From: Pseudonocardia autotrophica
GTDB lineage: Bacteria; Actinomycetota; Actinomycetes; Mycobacteriales; Pseudonocardiaceae
Direction: 5' to 3'
Assembly (NCBI RefSeq): GCF_000717175.1
Contig: NZ_JNYD01000005.1
Span: forward strand, 124,001 to 188,000
Length of the DNA stretch: 64,000 bases
Under the pieces are notes generated by a model that was not told the DNA's origin, did no database searches, and saw nothing but the letters and a program-made list of their open reading frames with translations. Positions within the stretch are counted from its first letter, which is position 1, and each line of letters begins with the position of its first letter. The position numbers and the translations under genes are program-made. Positions 28,334 to 38,300 of this stretch are shown piece after piece.

Positions 28334-29365
28334 CTAACCGGGATCGGCGGGCGCCACCGGCGACGGCTCCGGCTCACGCACCGGCCCGCGGAGCCGGGCG
28401 CGGAACACGTGGTAGGTCCACGCCTGGTACGCCAGGACGACGGGCAGCAGGACCGCCAGGACCACCGTCATGACCGTCAGCGCGTACGAGGCGGAGGCGG
28501 TGCTCGTGGTGGTGAGGTCGTTCGCAGGGCCGAGGCTGGACACCATCACGCGCGGGTACAGCTCCGAGAAGATCGACGCCGTCAGCGCGGCCATGGTCGC
28601 CGCGGTGGCGGCGAACGCGAGGCCCTCGCGCCGGACGTGCACGAAGGCGGCCGCGATGATCGCGGCGAGGATCGCGGCGAACTCGGCCACGGACAGCAGC
28701 ACCCCGTCCCCCGACGTGACGCGGGTCCACGCCGCCCACCCCGTGACGACGACGGCGACCACCGGGGCGAGGGCCCGGGCGATCCCGAGGGCCCGCCGGC
28801 GCAGGGCCGCCGTGGTCTTCAGGGCGAGGAACACCGCCCCGTGCACCAGGCACACCAGCACGACCGTCGCTCCGGTCATCAGCGCGTACGCCGGGAACAG
28901 GTCCCCGGCCCCGCCCACGAACTCCTGCGCGGAGTCGATCGGGACCCCGGCCAACAGCCCGCCGAGCACGATGCCGAGGCCGAGCGGGACCACCAGGCTC
29001 CCGCCGGCGAGCGCACCGCTCCACAGCGCCCGGGCGCGCGGCGAGTCCGAGTGGGACCGGAACTCGAAGGACACCCCGCGCAGGATCAACGCGACGAGCA
29101 CCACGACCATGATCGGGTAGTACGCCGAGAACATCACCGCGTACCAGACCGGGAAGGCCGCGAAGGTTCCAGCGGCGGCCAGCACGAGCCACACCTCGTT
29201 GCCGTCCCACACCGGCCCGATGCTGCGGATCGCCAGGTCGCGCCCGGCCTCGTCGCGCCCGACGACACCGTGCAGCATGCCCACCCCGAAGTCGAACCCC
29301 TCGAGCAGCAGGAACCCGGTCCACACCACCGCGAGGACGACGAACCAGAACGCGACGAGGGTCAT
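28334..29365 (-). CDS. cydB: Cytochrome bd quinol oxidase subunit II
   Basis: CydB is the structural partner of CydA in the high-oxygen-affinity, cyanide-tolerant quinol oxidase of the cytoplasmic membrane. It shows the family N-terminus VLAVVWTGFLLLEGFDFGVG, then GPVWDGNEVWL and about eight membrane helices. 343 residues is normal. The ATG start at 29365 has GGGAGGTGAGCC upstream, and the gene follows cydA by 16 bases. Confidence 0.96.
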   Translation of the reverse strand: MTLVAFWFVVLAVVWTGFLLLEGFDFGVGMLHGVVGRDEAGRDLAIRSIGPVWDGNEVWLVLAAAGTFAAFPVWYAVMFSAYYPIMVVVLVALILRGVSFEFRSHSDSPRARALWSGALAGGSLVVPLGLGIVLGGLLAGVPIDSAQEFVGGAGDLFPAYALMTGATVVLVCLVHGAVFLALKTTAALRRRALGIARALAPVVAVVVTGWAAWTRVTSGDGVLLSVAEFAAILAAIIAAAFVHVRREGLAFAATAATMAALTASIFSELYPRVMVSSLGPANDLTTTSTASASYALTVMTVVLAVLLPVVLAYQAWTYHVFRARLRGPVREPEPSPVAPADPG

Positions 29366-29381
29366 CGGCTCACCTCCCGGG

Positions 29382-30767
29382 TCAGTAGGTGGGCGCCGGG
29401 GTGGGCGCCTCGATCTCGTCCGCGGCCTCCTCGGCCGGGAGCTCCTTGCGGGCGTAGCGCGCCATGAGGACCCAGTCCACGACCGCCAGCGCGCCGTAGA
29501 GCAGCAGGAAGATCAGCAGGCTCGTGACGATCGCCGCGGCGCTCACCGACGGCGAGTTGGCGTCCGCCGTCTTCTGCAGGCCCTGCACGATCCAGGGCTG
29601 CCGCCCGTTCTCGGTGAGGATCCAGCCCGCCGTGTTGACCAGGAACGGCAACGGCAGGCACCAGATCGCCACCCGCAGGAACCACGGCGACTCGACGAGC
29701 CGGTTCCGCCGCCACAACCCCCACAGCGCGACGACGAGCAGGAGGCTGCCGAGGTAGGCCATCCCGCGCATCGCCCAGTACTGGACGAACACGTTGGGCA
29801 CGTAGTCGCCCGGGCCGTACTGCTGCACGTACTGCGCCTGCAGGTCGTTGAGCCCGACCACCTGGCCGTTCCAGGAGTTGGTGGCCAGCAGCGAGAGCAG
29901 GTGCGGCACCTGGATGATCTTCGACGGCGTCTGGTCGTCGTTGCCGCCGCCGATCTGGAACAGCGAGAACGAGCACGGCTGGCACGTCTGCCACTGGGCC
30001 TCGGCCGCCGCGATCTTCATGGGCTGGAACTCGCCCTCCGTGACCCCCAGCTCACTGCCGACGAGCAGGTTGAGCGCCACCGCCGGGGCCAGCACGCCGA
30101 GCGCGATCCGCGCCGCCCGGCCGAACTCGGCCGCGTGCGAGCGACGGCGCAGGTGCCACGCCGCCACGGCCAGCATGACCACCGCCGCGGTGATCACCGA
30201 CGCGAGCAGCACGTGCAGGAAACTGCGCAGGAAGACCGGGTTGGCCAGCACGGCGCCGATGCTCGTGAGCTGCGCCCGCTGCGTCACCGGGTTGATCTCG
30301 TACCCGACCGGGTTCTGCATCCACGAGTTCGCGGCCATGATGAACGCCGCCGAGAGCACGCCGCCGGCGGCGACGGCCCAGATCGTGGCCAGGTGCACCC
30401 GCCGGGACAGCCGGTTCCACCCGAACACCCACAGCCCGAGGAACGTCGACTCGAGGAAGAAGGCCGCCAGGCCCTCCATCGCGAGCGGCGCCCCGAACAC
30501 GTCGCCGACGAACCGGGAGTAGCCGGACCAGTTCATCCCGAACTGGAACTCCTGCACGAGCCCCGTCACAACGCCGACCGCCACGTTGATGACGAGCAGG
30601 ACGCCGAAGAAGCGGGTCAGCCGCAGGTACTCGGGCTTGTCCGTGCGGTGCCAGAACGTCTGCAGGACGGCGGTCAGCAGACCCAGCCCGATCGTCAGTG
30701 GGACGAACAGGAAATGGTAGATCGACGTTCCGGCGAACTGCAGGCGGGCGAGGTCGACCACGGACAC
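29382..30767 (-). CDS. cydA: Cytochrome bd quinol oxidase subunit I
   Basis: CydA carries the quinol site and hemes b558, b595 and d. The N-terminal heme-ligand helix SIYHFLFVPLTIG, FGMNWSGYSRFVGDVFG, GSELGVTEGEFQPMKIAAAE and the Q-loop end GRQPWIVQG are clear. The start is GTG at 30767 (VSVVDLARLQFAG), which aligns with the usual NVVDISRxQF start of mycobacterial CydA. Longer GTG/ATG starts at 30806/30803 are possible, since no strong ribosome site is visible. It forms an operon with cydB; the assembly exporter cydDC lies 5 kb away across a plus-strand operon. Confidence 0.96.
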   Translation of the reverse strand: MSVVDLARLQFAGTSIYHFLFVPLTIGLGLLTAVLQTFWHRTDKPEYLRLTRFFGVLLVINVAVGVVTGLVQEFQFGMNWSGYSRFVGDVFGAPLAMEGLAAFFLESTFLGLWVFGWNRLSRRVHLATIWAVAAGGVLSAAFIMAANSWMQNPVGYEINPVTQRAQLTSIGAVLANPVFLRSFLHVLLASVITAAVVMLAVAAWHLRRRSHAAEFGRAARIALGVLAPAVALNLLVGSELGVTEGEFQPMKIAAAEAQWQTCQPCSFSLFQIGGGNDDQTPSKIIQVPHLLSLLATNSWNGQVVGLNDLQAQYVQQYGPGDYVPNVFVQYWAMRGMAYLGSLLLVVALWGLWRRNRLVESPWFLRVAIWCLPLPFLVNTAGWILTENGRQPWIVQGLQKTADANSPSVSAAAIVTSLLIFLLLYGALAVVDWVLMARYARKELPAEEAADEIEAPTPAPTY

Positions 30768-31002
30768 GGGGCCCACCGTCGGGTCGGCACACCGCGCGGG
30801 CATCACCCGACGCGGGCGAGCCGAACGCCGCGTCCACAGCGGGGCGCGTCGCGCGTGTCCGATTCGTCCGCCGCCTCCGCCCTCGTCGATCGGGCCGGCG
30901 GGCCCGCCTCATCCGGTGCGAGTGAGGCGACCGGCGCCCGCGGGCCAGCACGGTGGCGGGCACCCGCACGACCTCGCAGACCTCGGTGGACAGGAGCAGG
31001 CC

Positions 31003-32379
31003 ATGCCGACGGACCGGGTGGACGCCCTCGTGATCTTCGGCGCGACCGGGGACCTGGCGAAGCTGGAGACCTTCCCGGCGCTCGTCGGGCTGGTGGAGCG
31101 GGGCGTCCTCGACGTGCCGGTGGTCGGCGTCGCGAAGAGCGGGTGGGGCCTGGAGCAGTTCCGGGACTACGCCGCCCGGTCGCTGCGCCGCAACGACCTC
31201 GATCCGGACTCGGGGCCCGGCCGGACCATGCTCGGCCTGCTGCGCTACGTCGACGGCGACCTCGGCGACCCGGCGACCTACGAGGCGATGAGCAGGGAGA
31301 TCGGCGACGGCGAACGGGTGCTCTACTACCTCGAGGTGCCGCCGGTCCTGTTCGCCCGGATCGCCGAGGGCATCTCCGGGGCCGGGCGCGCCGAGGGTGC
31401 CCGGGTGATGGTCGAGAAACCGTTCGGCACGGACCTGCAGAGCGCGCGGGCCCTGAACGAGACCATGCTCAAGTACTTCCCGGAGGACGCGATCTACCGG
31501 GTCGACCACTGGCTGGGCCTCGACCCGCTCAACGACGTCCTGGTCGCCCGCTTCGCCAACTCGATCTTCGAGCCGCTGCTGAACCGCGACCACGTCGAGA
31601 GCATCCAGATCACCATGGCGGAGGCGTTCGACGTCGCCGACCGCGGCCACTTCTACGATCGCACCGGCGCCACCCGCGACGTCCTCCAGAACCACATGCT
31701 GCAGGTCCTGGCCACCGTGGTCGCGGACCCGCCGGACGGCTCCGGCCTGCTGTCCTGGGTCGACGCCAAGGCCCGCGTGCTGCACGCGATCCGCCCGCTC
31801 ACCCCGGAGAACACCGTGCGCGGCCAGTACGAGGGCTACCGGGAGGTGGCCGGCGTCGATCCGGTCTCGACCACCGAGTCGTACACGGCCGTCCGGCTGG
31901 AGCTCGACTCGTGGCGGTGGGCGGGCGTCCCGATCCTGATCCGCGCGGGCAAGACGATGCCGGTGACCGCCACCGAGGTGAGCATCCGCTTCCGGCCGGC
32001 CCCGCTCGATGTCTTCGACGTGCCCGGCCCGCGCCCGGTGAACGCCCTGCGCTTCCGCATCTGGCCGAACGCCGCGGTCTCGCTGACCCTGGCGGGCAAG
32101 AAGCAGGGGATCGAGCGCGTGCCCGAGGAGCAGGACCTGGTCTTCGCCGAGCACGCGGCGGACGACGCGCGCCCGTACGACCGGCTGATCGGCGCCGCCC
32201 TGGACGGCAACCGGGTCCTGTTCGCCCGGCAGGACACCGTCGAGGCCGCGTGGCGGGTGGTCGACCCGATCCTCGGCGACGTGGTGCCCCTGCAGCGCTA
32301 CCAGCGCGGCACCTGGGGCCCCAAGGAGGCCGACGACCTGCTGCCCGAGGGGGACTCGTGGCACGACCCCACCGGCTGA
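31003..32379 (+). CDS. zwf: Glucose-6-phosphate dehydrogenase-like protein (Zwf family)
   Basis: A 458-residue member of the G6PDH family, closest from memory to the divergent mycobacterial Zwf1. NADP site IFGATGDLA (11-19); EKPFGTDL; substrate loop RVDHWLG (His169); catalytic base His231 in FYDRTGATRD-VLQNHM; ITMAEAF; C-terminal YDRLIGAALDGNRVLF and RYQRGTWGP. The usual DHYLGK Lys, which contacts the sugar phosphate, is Leu173 here, so substrate use may differ. The ATG at 31003 follows AGGAG. It overlaps the NDH-2 gene by 22 bases and is the first gene of a three-gene operon. Confidence 0.85.
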   Translation: MPTDRVDALVIFGATGDLAKLETFPALVGLVERGVLDVPVVGVAKSGWGLEQFRDYAARSLRRNDLDPDSGPGRTMLGLLRYVDGDLGDPATYEAMSREIGDGERVLYYLEVPPVLFARIAEGISGAGRAEGARVMVEKPFGTDLQSARALNETMLKYFPEDAIYRVDHWLGLDPLNDVLVARFANSIFEPLLNRDHVESIQITMAEAFDVADRGHFYDRTGATRDVLQNHMLQVLATVVADPPDGSGLLSWVDAKARVLHAIRPLTPENTVRGQYEGYREVAGVDPVSTTESYTAVRLELDSWRWAGVPILIRAGKTMPVTATEVSIRFRPAPLDVFDVPGPRPVNALRFRIWPNAAVSLTLAGKKQGIERVPEEQDLVFAEHAADDARPYDRLIGAALDGNRVLFARQDTVEAAWRVVDPILGDVVPLQRYQRGTWGPKEADDLLPEGDSWHDPTG

Positions 32380-33752
32380 CCCTCGTCGGCCGCTCCCGCG
32401 ACGGCGCCGGCGGCCCGGGGGCGCACCGCGTCGTGATCGTGGGCGGCGGCTTCGCCGGACTCTTCGCCGCCCGGGCGCTGCGCGACCCCACGATCGCGGT
32501 CACGCTCGTCGACCGTGCGCAGCACCACCTGTTCCAGCCGCTGCTCTACCAGGTCGCGACCGGGATCCTGTCCGAGGGACAGATCGCGGCGCCGCTGCGC
32601 GACGTCCTGAAGCGGCACCGCACGGTCGACTGCGTGCTGGCCGACGTCGTCGACGTCGATCCGCAGGCCTGCACCGTCGTCGCCGAGCGGCCGAACGGCG
32701 AACGTCTGACCCTGGCCTACGACGACCTGATCGTCGCCGCGGGCGTGCGGCAGTCCTACTTCGGCCACGACGAGTTCGCCCGGTACGCGCTCGGCATGAA
32801 GACCATCGCCGACGCCCTCGCCATCCGGCGCCGGGTCTTCGGCGCGTTCGAGCTGGCCGAGACCGCGACGGACCCGGACGAGCAGCGGCGGTGGCTCACG
32901 TTCGCCGTCGTCGGGGCCGGGCCCACGGGCGTCGAGCTGGCGGGCCAGATCCGGGAACTGGCCACCCGCACGCTGCGCCGGGAGTTCCACCGCATCCGCC
33001 CGGAGGACGCCCGGGTGCTGCTGTTCGACGCCGGGAAGGCACCGCTGGCGTCGTTCGGGCCGGCCCTGTCGGCGAAGGCCGCCGCCGGGTTGCACGCGCT
33101 CGGGGTCGAGCTGCACCTCGGCTCCGTCGTCACCGGGGTGGATGCGCGGGGCATCGACGTCCGCGACGGCACGGGCGCGACGCAGCGGTACCCCGCGGGG
33201 ACCGTGCTGTGGGCCGCCGGGGTGGAGGCACCCCCGATCGCGAAGGCACTCGCCGACGCGACGGGCGCCCCGCGCGACCGCGCGGGCCGGATCGAGGTCG
33301 AGCCGGACCTCACGGTGCCGGGGCACCCGGAGATCTCCGTGATCGGCGACCTGATGAGCCGGGACCACCTGCCGGGCGTCGCCGAGGTCGCGATGCAGGC
33401 CGGGATGTACGCGGGCCGCCGCATCCGGCACCGGTCGGCCGGGCGCCCGGTCCGTCCGTTCCGGTACCACGACCTGGGCTCGGCCGCCTACCTCTCGCGC
33501 GGCAACGCCGTCGTCTCGGCCGGGCCGCTGAAGTTCGGCGGGTTCGCCGGTTGGCTGGCCTGGCTGGTCCTCCACCTGGCCTTCCTCACCGGGTACCGCA
33601 ACCGCGTCGGCGCGGTGCTGACCTGGGCGGCCGCGTTCGCCCGCGACGCGCGGCGGGAGCGGACCTTCACCACGCAGGAGATCGAGACGCTGCGGGACGT
33701 CTACGACGACGCGGCCGAGCCCGCGGAGCACGCCAAGGAGGGACGGCCGTGA
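32358..33752 (+). CDS. ndh: Type II NADH dehydrogenase (NDH-2)
   Basis: A 464-residue membrane-associated FAD enzyme passing electrons from NAD(P)H to quinone without proton pumping. FAD motif VIVGGGFAGLFAARAL, then HHLFQPLLYQVATG (typical of NDH-2), NADH motif FAVVGAGPTGVELAGQ, and VIGDLMS plus EVAMQAG in the C-terminal FAD/quinone part. A hydrophobic C-terminal stretch (FGGFAGWLAWLVLHLAFLTG) is the expected membrane anchor. The start is GTG at 32358, inside the zwf-like gene, after GAGGGGG. Its stop overlaps the GMC start (GTGA). Confidence 0.92.
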   Translation: MARPHRLTLVGRSRDGAGGPGAHRVVIVGGGFAGLFAARALRDPTIAVTLVDRAQHHLFQPLLYQVATGILSEGQIAAPLRDVLKRHRTVDCVLADVVDVDPQACTVVAERPNGERLTLAYDDLIVAAGVRQSYFGHDEFARYALGMKTIADALAIRRRVFGAFELAETATDPDEQRRWLTFAVVGAGPTGVELAGQIRELATRTLRREFHRIRPEDARVLLFDAGKAPLASFGPALSAKAAAGLHALGVELHLGSVVTGVDARGIDVRDGTGATQRYPAGTVLWAAGVEAPPIAKALADATGAPRDRAGRIEVEPDLTVPGHPEISVIGDLMSRDHLPGVAEVAMQAGMYAGRRIRHRSAGRPVRPFRYHDLGSAAYLSRGNAVVSAGPLKFGGFAGWLAWLVLHLAFLTGYRNRVGAVLTWAAAFARDARRERTFTTQEIETLRDVYDDAAEPAEHAKEGRP

Positions 33753-35338
33753 GCGGCGACCACTACGACGTGATCGTGATCGGCAGCGGGGCGGGCGGCG
33801 GCACCTTCGCCCATCGCCTCGCGCCCACCGGGAAGCGGGTCCTGCTGCTCGAGCGCGGGGCCTACCTGCCGCGCGAGCGCGACAACTGGGACTCGGGCGC
33901 GGTGTTCGTGCGGGGGAAGTACCGGGCCCCGGAGTTCTGGCTCGACCGCCACGGCCACGAGTTCCCGCCCGAGGTGAACTACTACGTCGGCGGCAACACC
34001 AAGTTCTACGGCGCGGCGCTGTTCCGCCTGCGCCCGCAGGACTTCGGCGAGCTGGTCCACCACGGCGGCATCTCACCGGGCTGGCCGATCAGCTACGCCG
34101 ACCTCGAGCCGTACTACACCGAGGCCGAGCACCTCTACGAGGTCCACGGCCGGCACGGTGACGACCCCACCGAGGGCCCGGCCTCCGCGGACTACCGCTA
34201 TCCGCCGGTGCGCCACGAACCGCGTATCCAGCAGCTCAGCGACGACCTGGACAAGATCGGACTGCACCCCTTCCACCTGCCGATCGGGGTGCGCCTGAAC
34301 CAGGACGCACAGGGGAACGCCACCTACGACAGCCCCTGCATCCGGTGCGACCGCGTCGACGGCTTCCCCTGCCTGATCGGCGGCAAGTCCGACGCGCAGG
34401 TGATCTGCGTGGACCCTGCGCTGGCCCACGACAACGTCCGGTTGCTCACCCACGCCGAGGTGACGCGGCTGGAGACCGATCCCCACGGGCGCTCGGTCAC
34501 CACCGTCGTCACCCGGTTCGACCAGGGCGAGGGCGGCCTCGAGACGGTGCGCTTCACCGCCGACGTCGTGGTGGTTGCCTGCGGGGCCGTGAACTCGGCC
34601 GCGCTGCTGCTCCGCTCGGCGAACGACAAGCACCCCGACGGCCTGGCCAACGGCTCCGGCGTGGTCGGTCGGCACTACATGCGGCACAACAACCTCGCGC
34701 TGATGGCCGTCTCCAAGGAGCCGAACCCGACGCGGTTCCAGAAGACCCTGGCGGTGCACGACTGGTACCTCGGCTCGGAGGACTGGGACTACCCGCTGGG
34801 CGGCATCCAGATGCTCGGCAAGTCCGACTCCGAGCAGGTCCGGGCGAACGCCCCGCACTGGGCCGGGCGACTCTCCCCGGAGATGCCGTTCGAGGTGCTC
34901 GCCCACCATGCCGTCGACTTCTGGCTCTGCGGCGAGGACCTGCCGCGGCCGGAGAACCGGGTGACCCTGGAACGCGACGGACAGATCCGGCTCACGCTCG
35001 ACCCGGACAACAACACCGAGGGGCTGAAGCGCCTCCGGAAGGCCCTGCAGAGCCGGCTCTCCGACCTCGGCATGCACGAGAAGCACCTGCTGCACCACAG
35101 CATCTACATGCACAAGGGCATGCCGATCGGGGCGACCGCGCACCAGGCCGGGACCATCCGGTTCGGGACCGACCCGGTGAGCTCGGCGCTCGACGTGACC
35201 TGCCGGGCCCACGAGCTGGACAACCTCTACGTGGTCGACACCAGCGTCTTCCCGAGCATCGGCGCGGTGAACCCGTCGCTGACGGCGATGGCCAACGCCC
35301 TGCGCGTGGCCGACCACGTCGCCGAACGGCTGGGGTGA
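33749..35338 (+). CDS. GMC-family FAD oxidoreductase
   Basis: A 529-residue flavoprotein dehydrogenase or oxidase. FAD motif VIVIGSGAGGGTFAHRL, substrate-side YYVGGNTKFYGAALFR, and C-terminal active-site regions TAHQAGTIRFG (His) and VDTSVFPSIGAVNPSLTAMA (Asn). A cysteine cluster PCIRCDRVDGFPC followed by GGKSDA near residue 200 resembles the Cys-rich insert of some membrane-linked GMC enzymes. The start is GTG at 33749, overlapping the NDH-2 stop by GTGA. The likely substrate is a sugar, sugar acid or alcohol, with quinone as acceptor given the neighbours; this is inference. It converges with cydDC with a 1-base gap. Confidence 0.85.
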   Translation: MSGDHYDVIVIGSGAGGGTFAHRLAPTGKRVLLLERGAYLPRERDNWDSGAVFVRGKYRAPEFWLDRHGHEFPPEVNYYVGGNTKFYGAALFRLRPQDFGELVHHGGISPGWPISYADLEPYYTEAEHLYEVHGRHGDDPTEGPASADYRYPPVRHEPRIQQLSDDLDKIGLHPFHLPIGVRLNQDAQGNATYDSPCIRCDRVDGFPCLIGGKSDAQVICVDPALAHDNVRLLTHAEVTRLETDPHGRSVTTVVTRFDQGEGGLETVRFTADVVVVACGAVNSAALLLRSANDKHPDGLANGSGVVGRHYMRHNNLALMAVSKEPNPTRFQKTLAVHDWYLGSEDWDYPLGGIQMLGKSDSEQVRANAPHWAGRLSPEMPFEVLAHHAVDFWLCGEDLPRPENRVTLERDGQIRLTLDPDNNTEGLKRLRKALQSRLSDLGMHEKHLLHHSIYMHKGMPIGATAHQAGTIRFGTDPVSSALDVTCRAHELDNLYVVDTSVFPSIGAVNPSLTAMANALRVADHVAERLG

Positions 35339-35339
35339 C

Positions 35340-38300
35340 TCACACCGGGCTGCGGCTCCGGCCGAGGTCGAGCCGCGGCACGCCCGGGGTCTGCTCGGGC
35401 CGGTGCGTGACGAGCAGGGCGGTCCGGTCGGCCGTGGCCGCGAGGATCTCCGCCGCGAGCGCGGCGCCGGTCGCGGCGTCGAGGTGGGCGGTGGGCTCGT
35501 CGAGGACGAGGATCGGCCGGTCGGCGAGCAGCGCGCGGGCCACCCCGAGCCGCTGACGCTCGCCGCCCGACACCGCGCCGCCGTGCGCGCCGACCGCCGT
35601 GTCCAGGCCCTCGGGCAGGGCGTCGAACCACGACCCGAGCGCGACGCGGCGCAGGGCCGCGACCAGGTCGTCGTCGGTCGCCCCGGGTGCGGCGAGGGCG
35701 AGGTTGGCGCGCAGCGTGCTGTCGAAGAGGTGCGCCCACGGCCCGCACCAGGCGATCCCGGCCCGCACGTCGTCGGCGTGGAGCGCGCGCACGTCGCGGC
35801 CGTCGGCGTGCAGGCTGCCCGAACTGGGCGGGAGGGTCCGCAGCAGGGCCGCGACGACCGTCGACTTGCCGCTGCCCGACGGTCCGGTGAGCGCGACCCG
35901 GCGGCCGCCGCCGAGGTCGAGGTCGACGCCGTGGACGGCCTCGACGGCCGCGTCGGGCCACCGGACACCGAGGTCACGGGCCTGCAGCGACCGCGGGGCG
36001 GGCACCCCCGCCGCGGCCGCGGGCTCGACGACGACCGGCTCCCGTTCCCCGAGGTCCCGCAGCCGGCGCAGGGCCGGGCGGATCGACAGCAGGCGGACGG
36101 CGGCCTCCGGGAGCGGGGCGATGACCTCGGCGAACGCGAGCGGGGTCAGGGCGAGCACGGCGATCACCGGGCCGGGCACGGTGCCGGCCGCGAACCCCGA
36201 GAGCCCCAGCCCCGCGCACACGACGGCCGTGAGCCCGACGGCCAGGACCGCCACTGCGGCGCCGGCGCCGGTCGCGCCGGCCGCCCGCCGGCGGAGGGCC
36301 GCGAGCCGGGCGTCGGCCTCGTCGAGGGCGGCGTGGGCACGGTCCGCGGCGCCGAGGACGAGCAGGTCGGCGGCGGCGGCGAACAGTTCGACGGTGCGGG
36401 CCGCGACCTCGGCCCGGGCCGCGGCGGTGCGGCGCTCGGTGCGGCGCGCGGCGGTCGCGGCGAGCGCGGGCGCGCCGATCCCGGCGACGAGCAGCCCGGC
36501 CGCCAGCACCGCCCCTGCGAACGGGAGCAGCAGCGCGAAGCCGAGCACGGCGGCACCGCCCACGAGCGCGGCGGCGGTGGCCGGCAGCAGCACGCGGACG
36601 AGCAGGTCCTGCGGTGCGTCGGTGTCCGCGACGAGCCGGGTCAGCAGGTCGCCGCGGCGGTGCCGCGCGGTGGCGGCGGGGCCGAGCCGGACGAGGTCTG
36701 CCCAGACCCGGACGCGCAGCGCGCTGCCCACCCGGAGCGCGGCGTCGTGCGACACGAGCCGCTCGGCGTACCGGAACACGCCCTTGCCGAGGCCGAACGC
36801 GCGCACGCCCACGATCGCGACCATCAGCGTCAGCACCGGCGGCTGCAGGGCCGCGGCCGAGATGAGCCAGGCCGAGGTGGCGGTCAGCGCGACGCCCGAG
36901 CCGAGCGCCGCGGCGCCGAGCAGCACGGCCACGACCAGCCGGCCCCGCTGCCCGCGCGCGACGGACCGCAGCGGCGCGGAAGGGCCCGGCCGGGGCGCGT
37001 CGTCGGCCGGGGTCGGCTCCGGGCTTCGCGCACCTGGGGTCTGCGTGATCTCCTCCCCCGCGACGGGCGTGGGCGCGAGCGTGACGACCCGGTCGCACCG
37101 GGCCAGCAGCTCGGGCCGGTGGCTGACCAGCACGACGGTCCGACCGGCGGCGATCTCCGCGAGGCCGTCGCCGATCGCCGCCTCCGTGGCCGCGTCGACA
37201 CCCTCGGTCGGTTCGTCGAGGAGCAGCAGCGGGCGGTCGGCGAGCACGGCACGGGCGAGGGCGACCCGGCGCCGTTGTCCGGTGGACAGGCCGGCGCCGT
37301 CCTCCCCGACGGGGGTGTCCGGTGGGACGTCGAGCCGGGCGAGCCCAGCGGCCCGCGCGACCGCGTCCGGTCCGGCGTCCGGATCGGCGAGCGCGATGTT
37401 CTCAGCAGCGGTGCCCGCGAGCAGCACGGGTCGCTGCGGCACCCACGCGACCCGGCGGCGCCAGGCGGCCGGGTCGACGTCGGCCAGGTCGGTCCCGCCG
37501 ACCAGCACCCGGCCGGCGTCCGGCGTCCGCAGCCCGGCGAGGAGCTCCACCAGGGTCGTCTTGCCGCAGCCGCTGGGTCCGCGCACGCCGACGATCTCGC
37601 CGGGGTGCAGGGTCAGGTCGAGCCCGTCGAGGATCGGTGCGGCGCGGCCGTCGACCCGGATCCCGTCGAGCACGACGGGGTGCGTCGCGGGGTCCGGCGC
37701 CGCGGCCGGACCGGGAGGCGGGACCGGGGTGTCGAGCAGGTCGAGCGCGGCGGAGGCGGCGGCGGTGCCCGCGGCGGCGTCGTGGAAGCGCGCCCCGACC
37801 GCCCGCAACGGGAGGTAGACCTCGGGCGCGAGCAGCAGCACGAGCAGCCCCGTGGCGAGGTCGAGCGAGCCGCCGACCAGCCGGAGCCCGATGGAGACCG
37901 CGACCAGCGCCACCGACAGGGTCGCGACGAGCTCCAGGACCAGCGCCGACAGGAACGCCACGCGCAGGGTGCGCATCGTCGCCCGCCGGTAGGCCTCGGT
38001 CATCGTGCGCAGCCGGCCGGACTGGTGCCCCGCGCGGCCGAAGGCGACCAGCACGTCGAGTCCCGCGACGAGGTCGAGGAAGTGGTGCCCGAGCACGGCG
38101 AGCGTGCGCCAGCGCCGGGCCGTCGAGCGCTGCGTGTGCAGCCCCACGAGCACCGCGAACAGCGGGATCAGCGGCACCGTCAACCCCACGAGCAGCCCGG
38201 ACAGCCAGTCGGCGGTGAGGATGCGGACCGCCAGGACGACCGGGACCACGGCCGCGACCAGCAGGGCCGGCAGGTAGCGGCCGAAGTAGGCCTCGAGGTC

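Noticed and set aside
27269..29467. Plus-strand open frame of 732 codons opposite PHP and cydB
   Set aside because: The minus strand carries clear PHP and CydB motifs; the plus-strand product is low-complexity shadow.
29199..32357. N-terminal extension of the NDH-2 frame of about 1,050 codons
   Set aside because: It runs antisense through cydAB and across zwf. NDH-2 begins at GTG 32358, with ribosome site and FAD motif at the expected distance.
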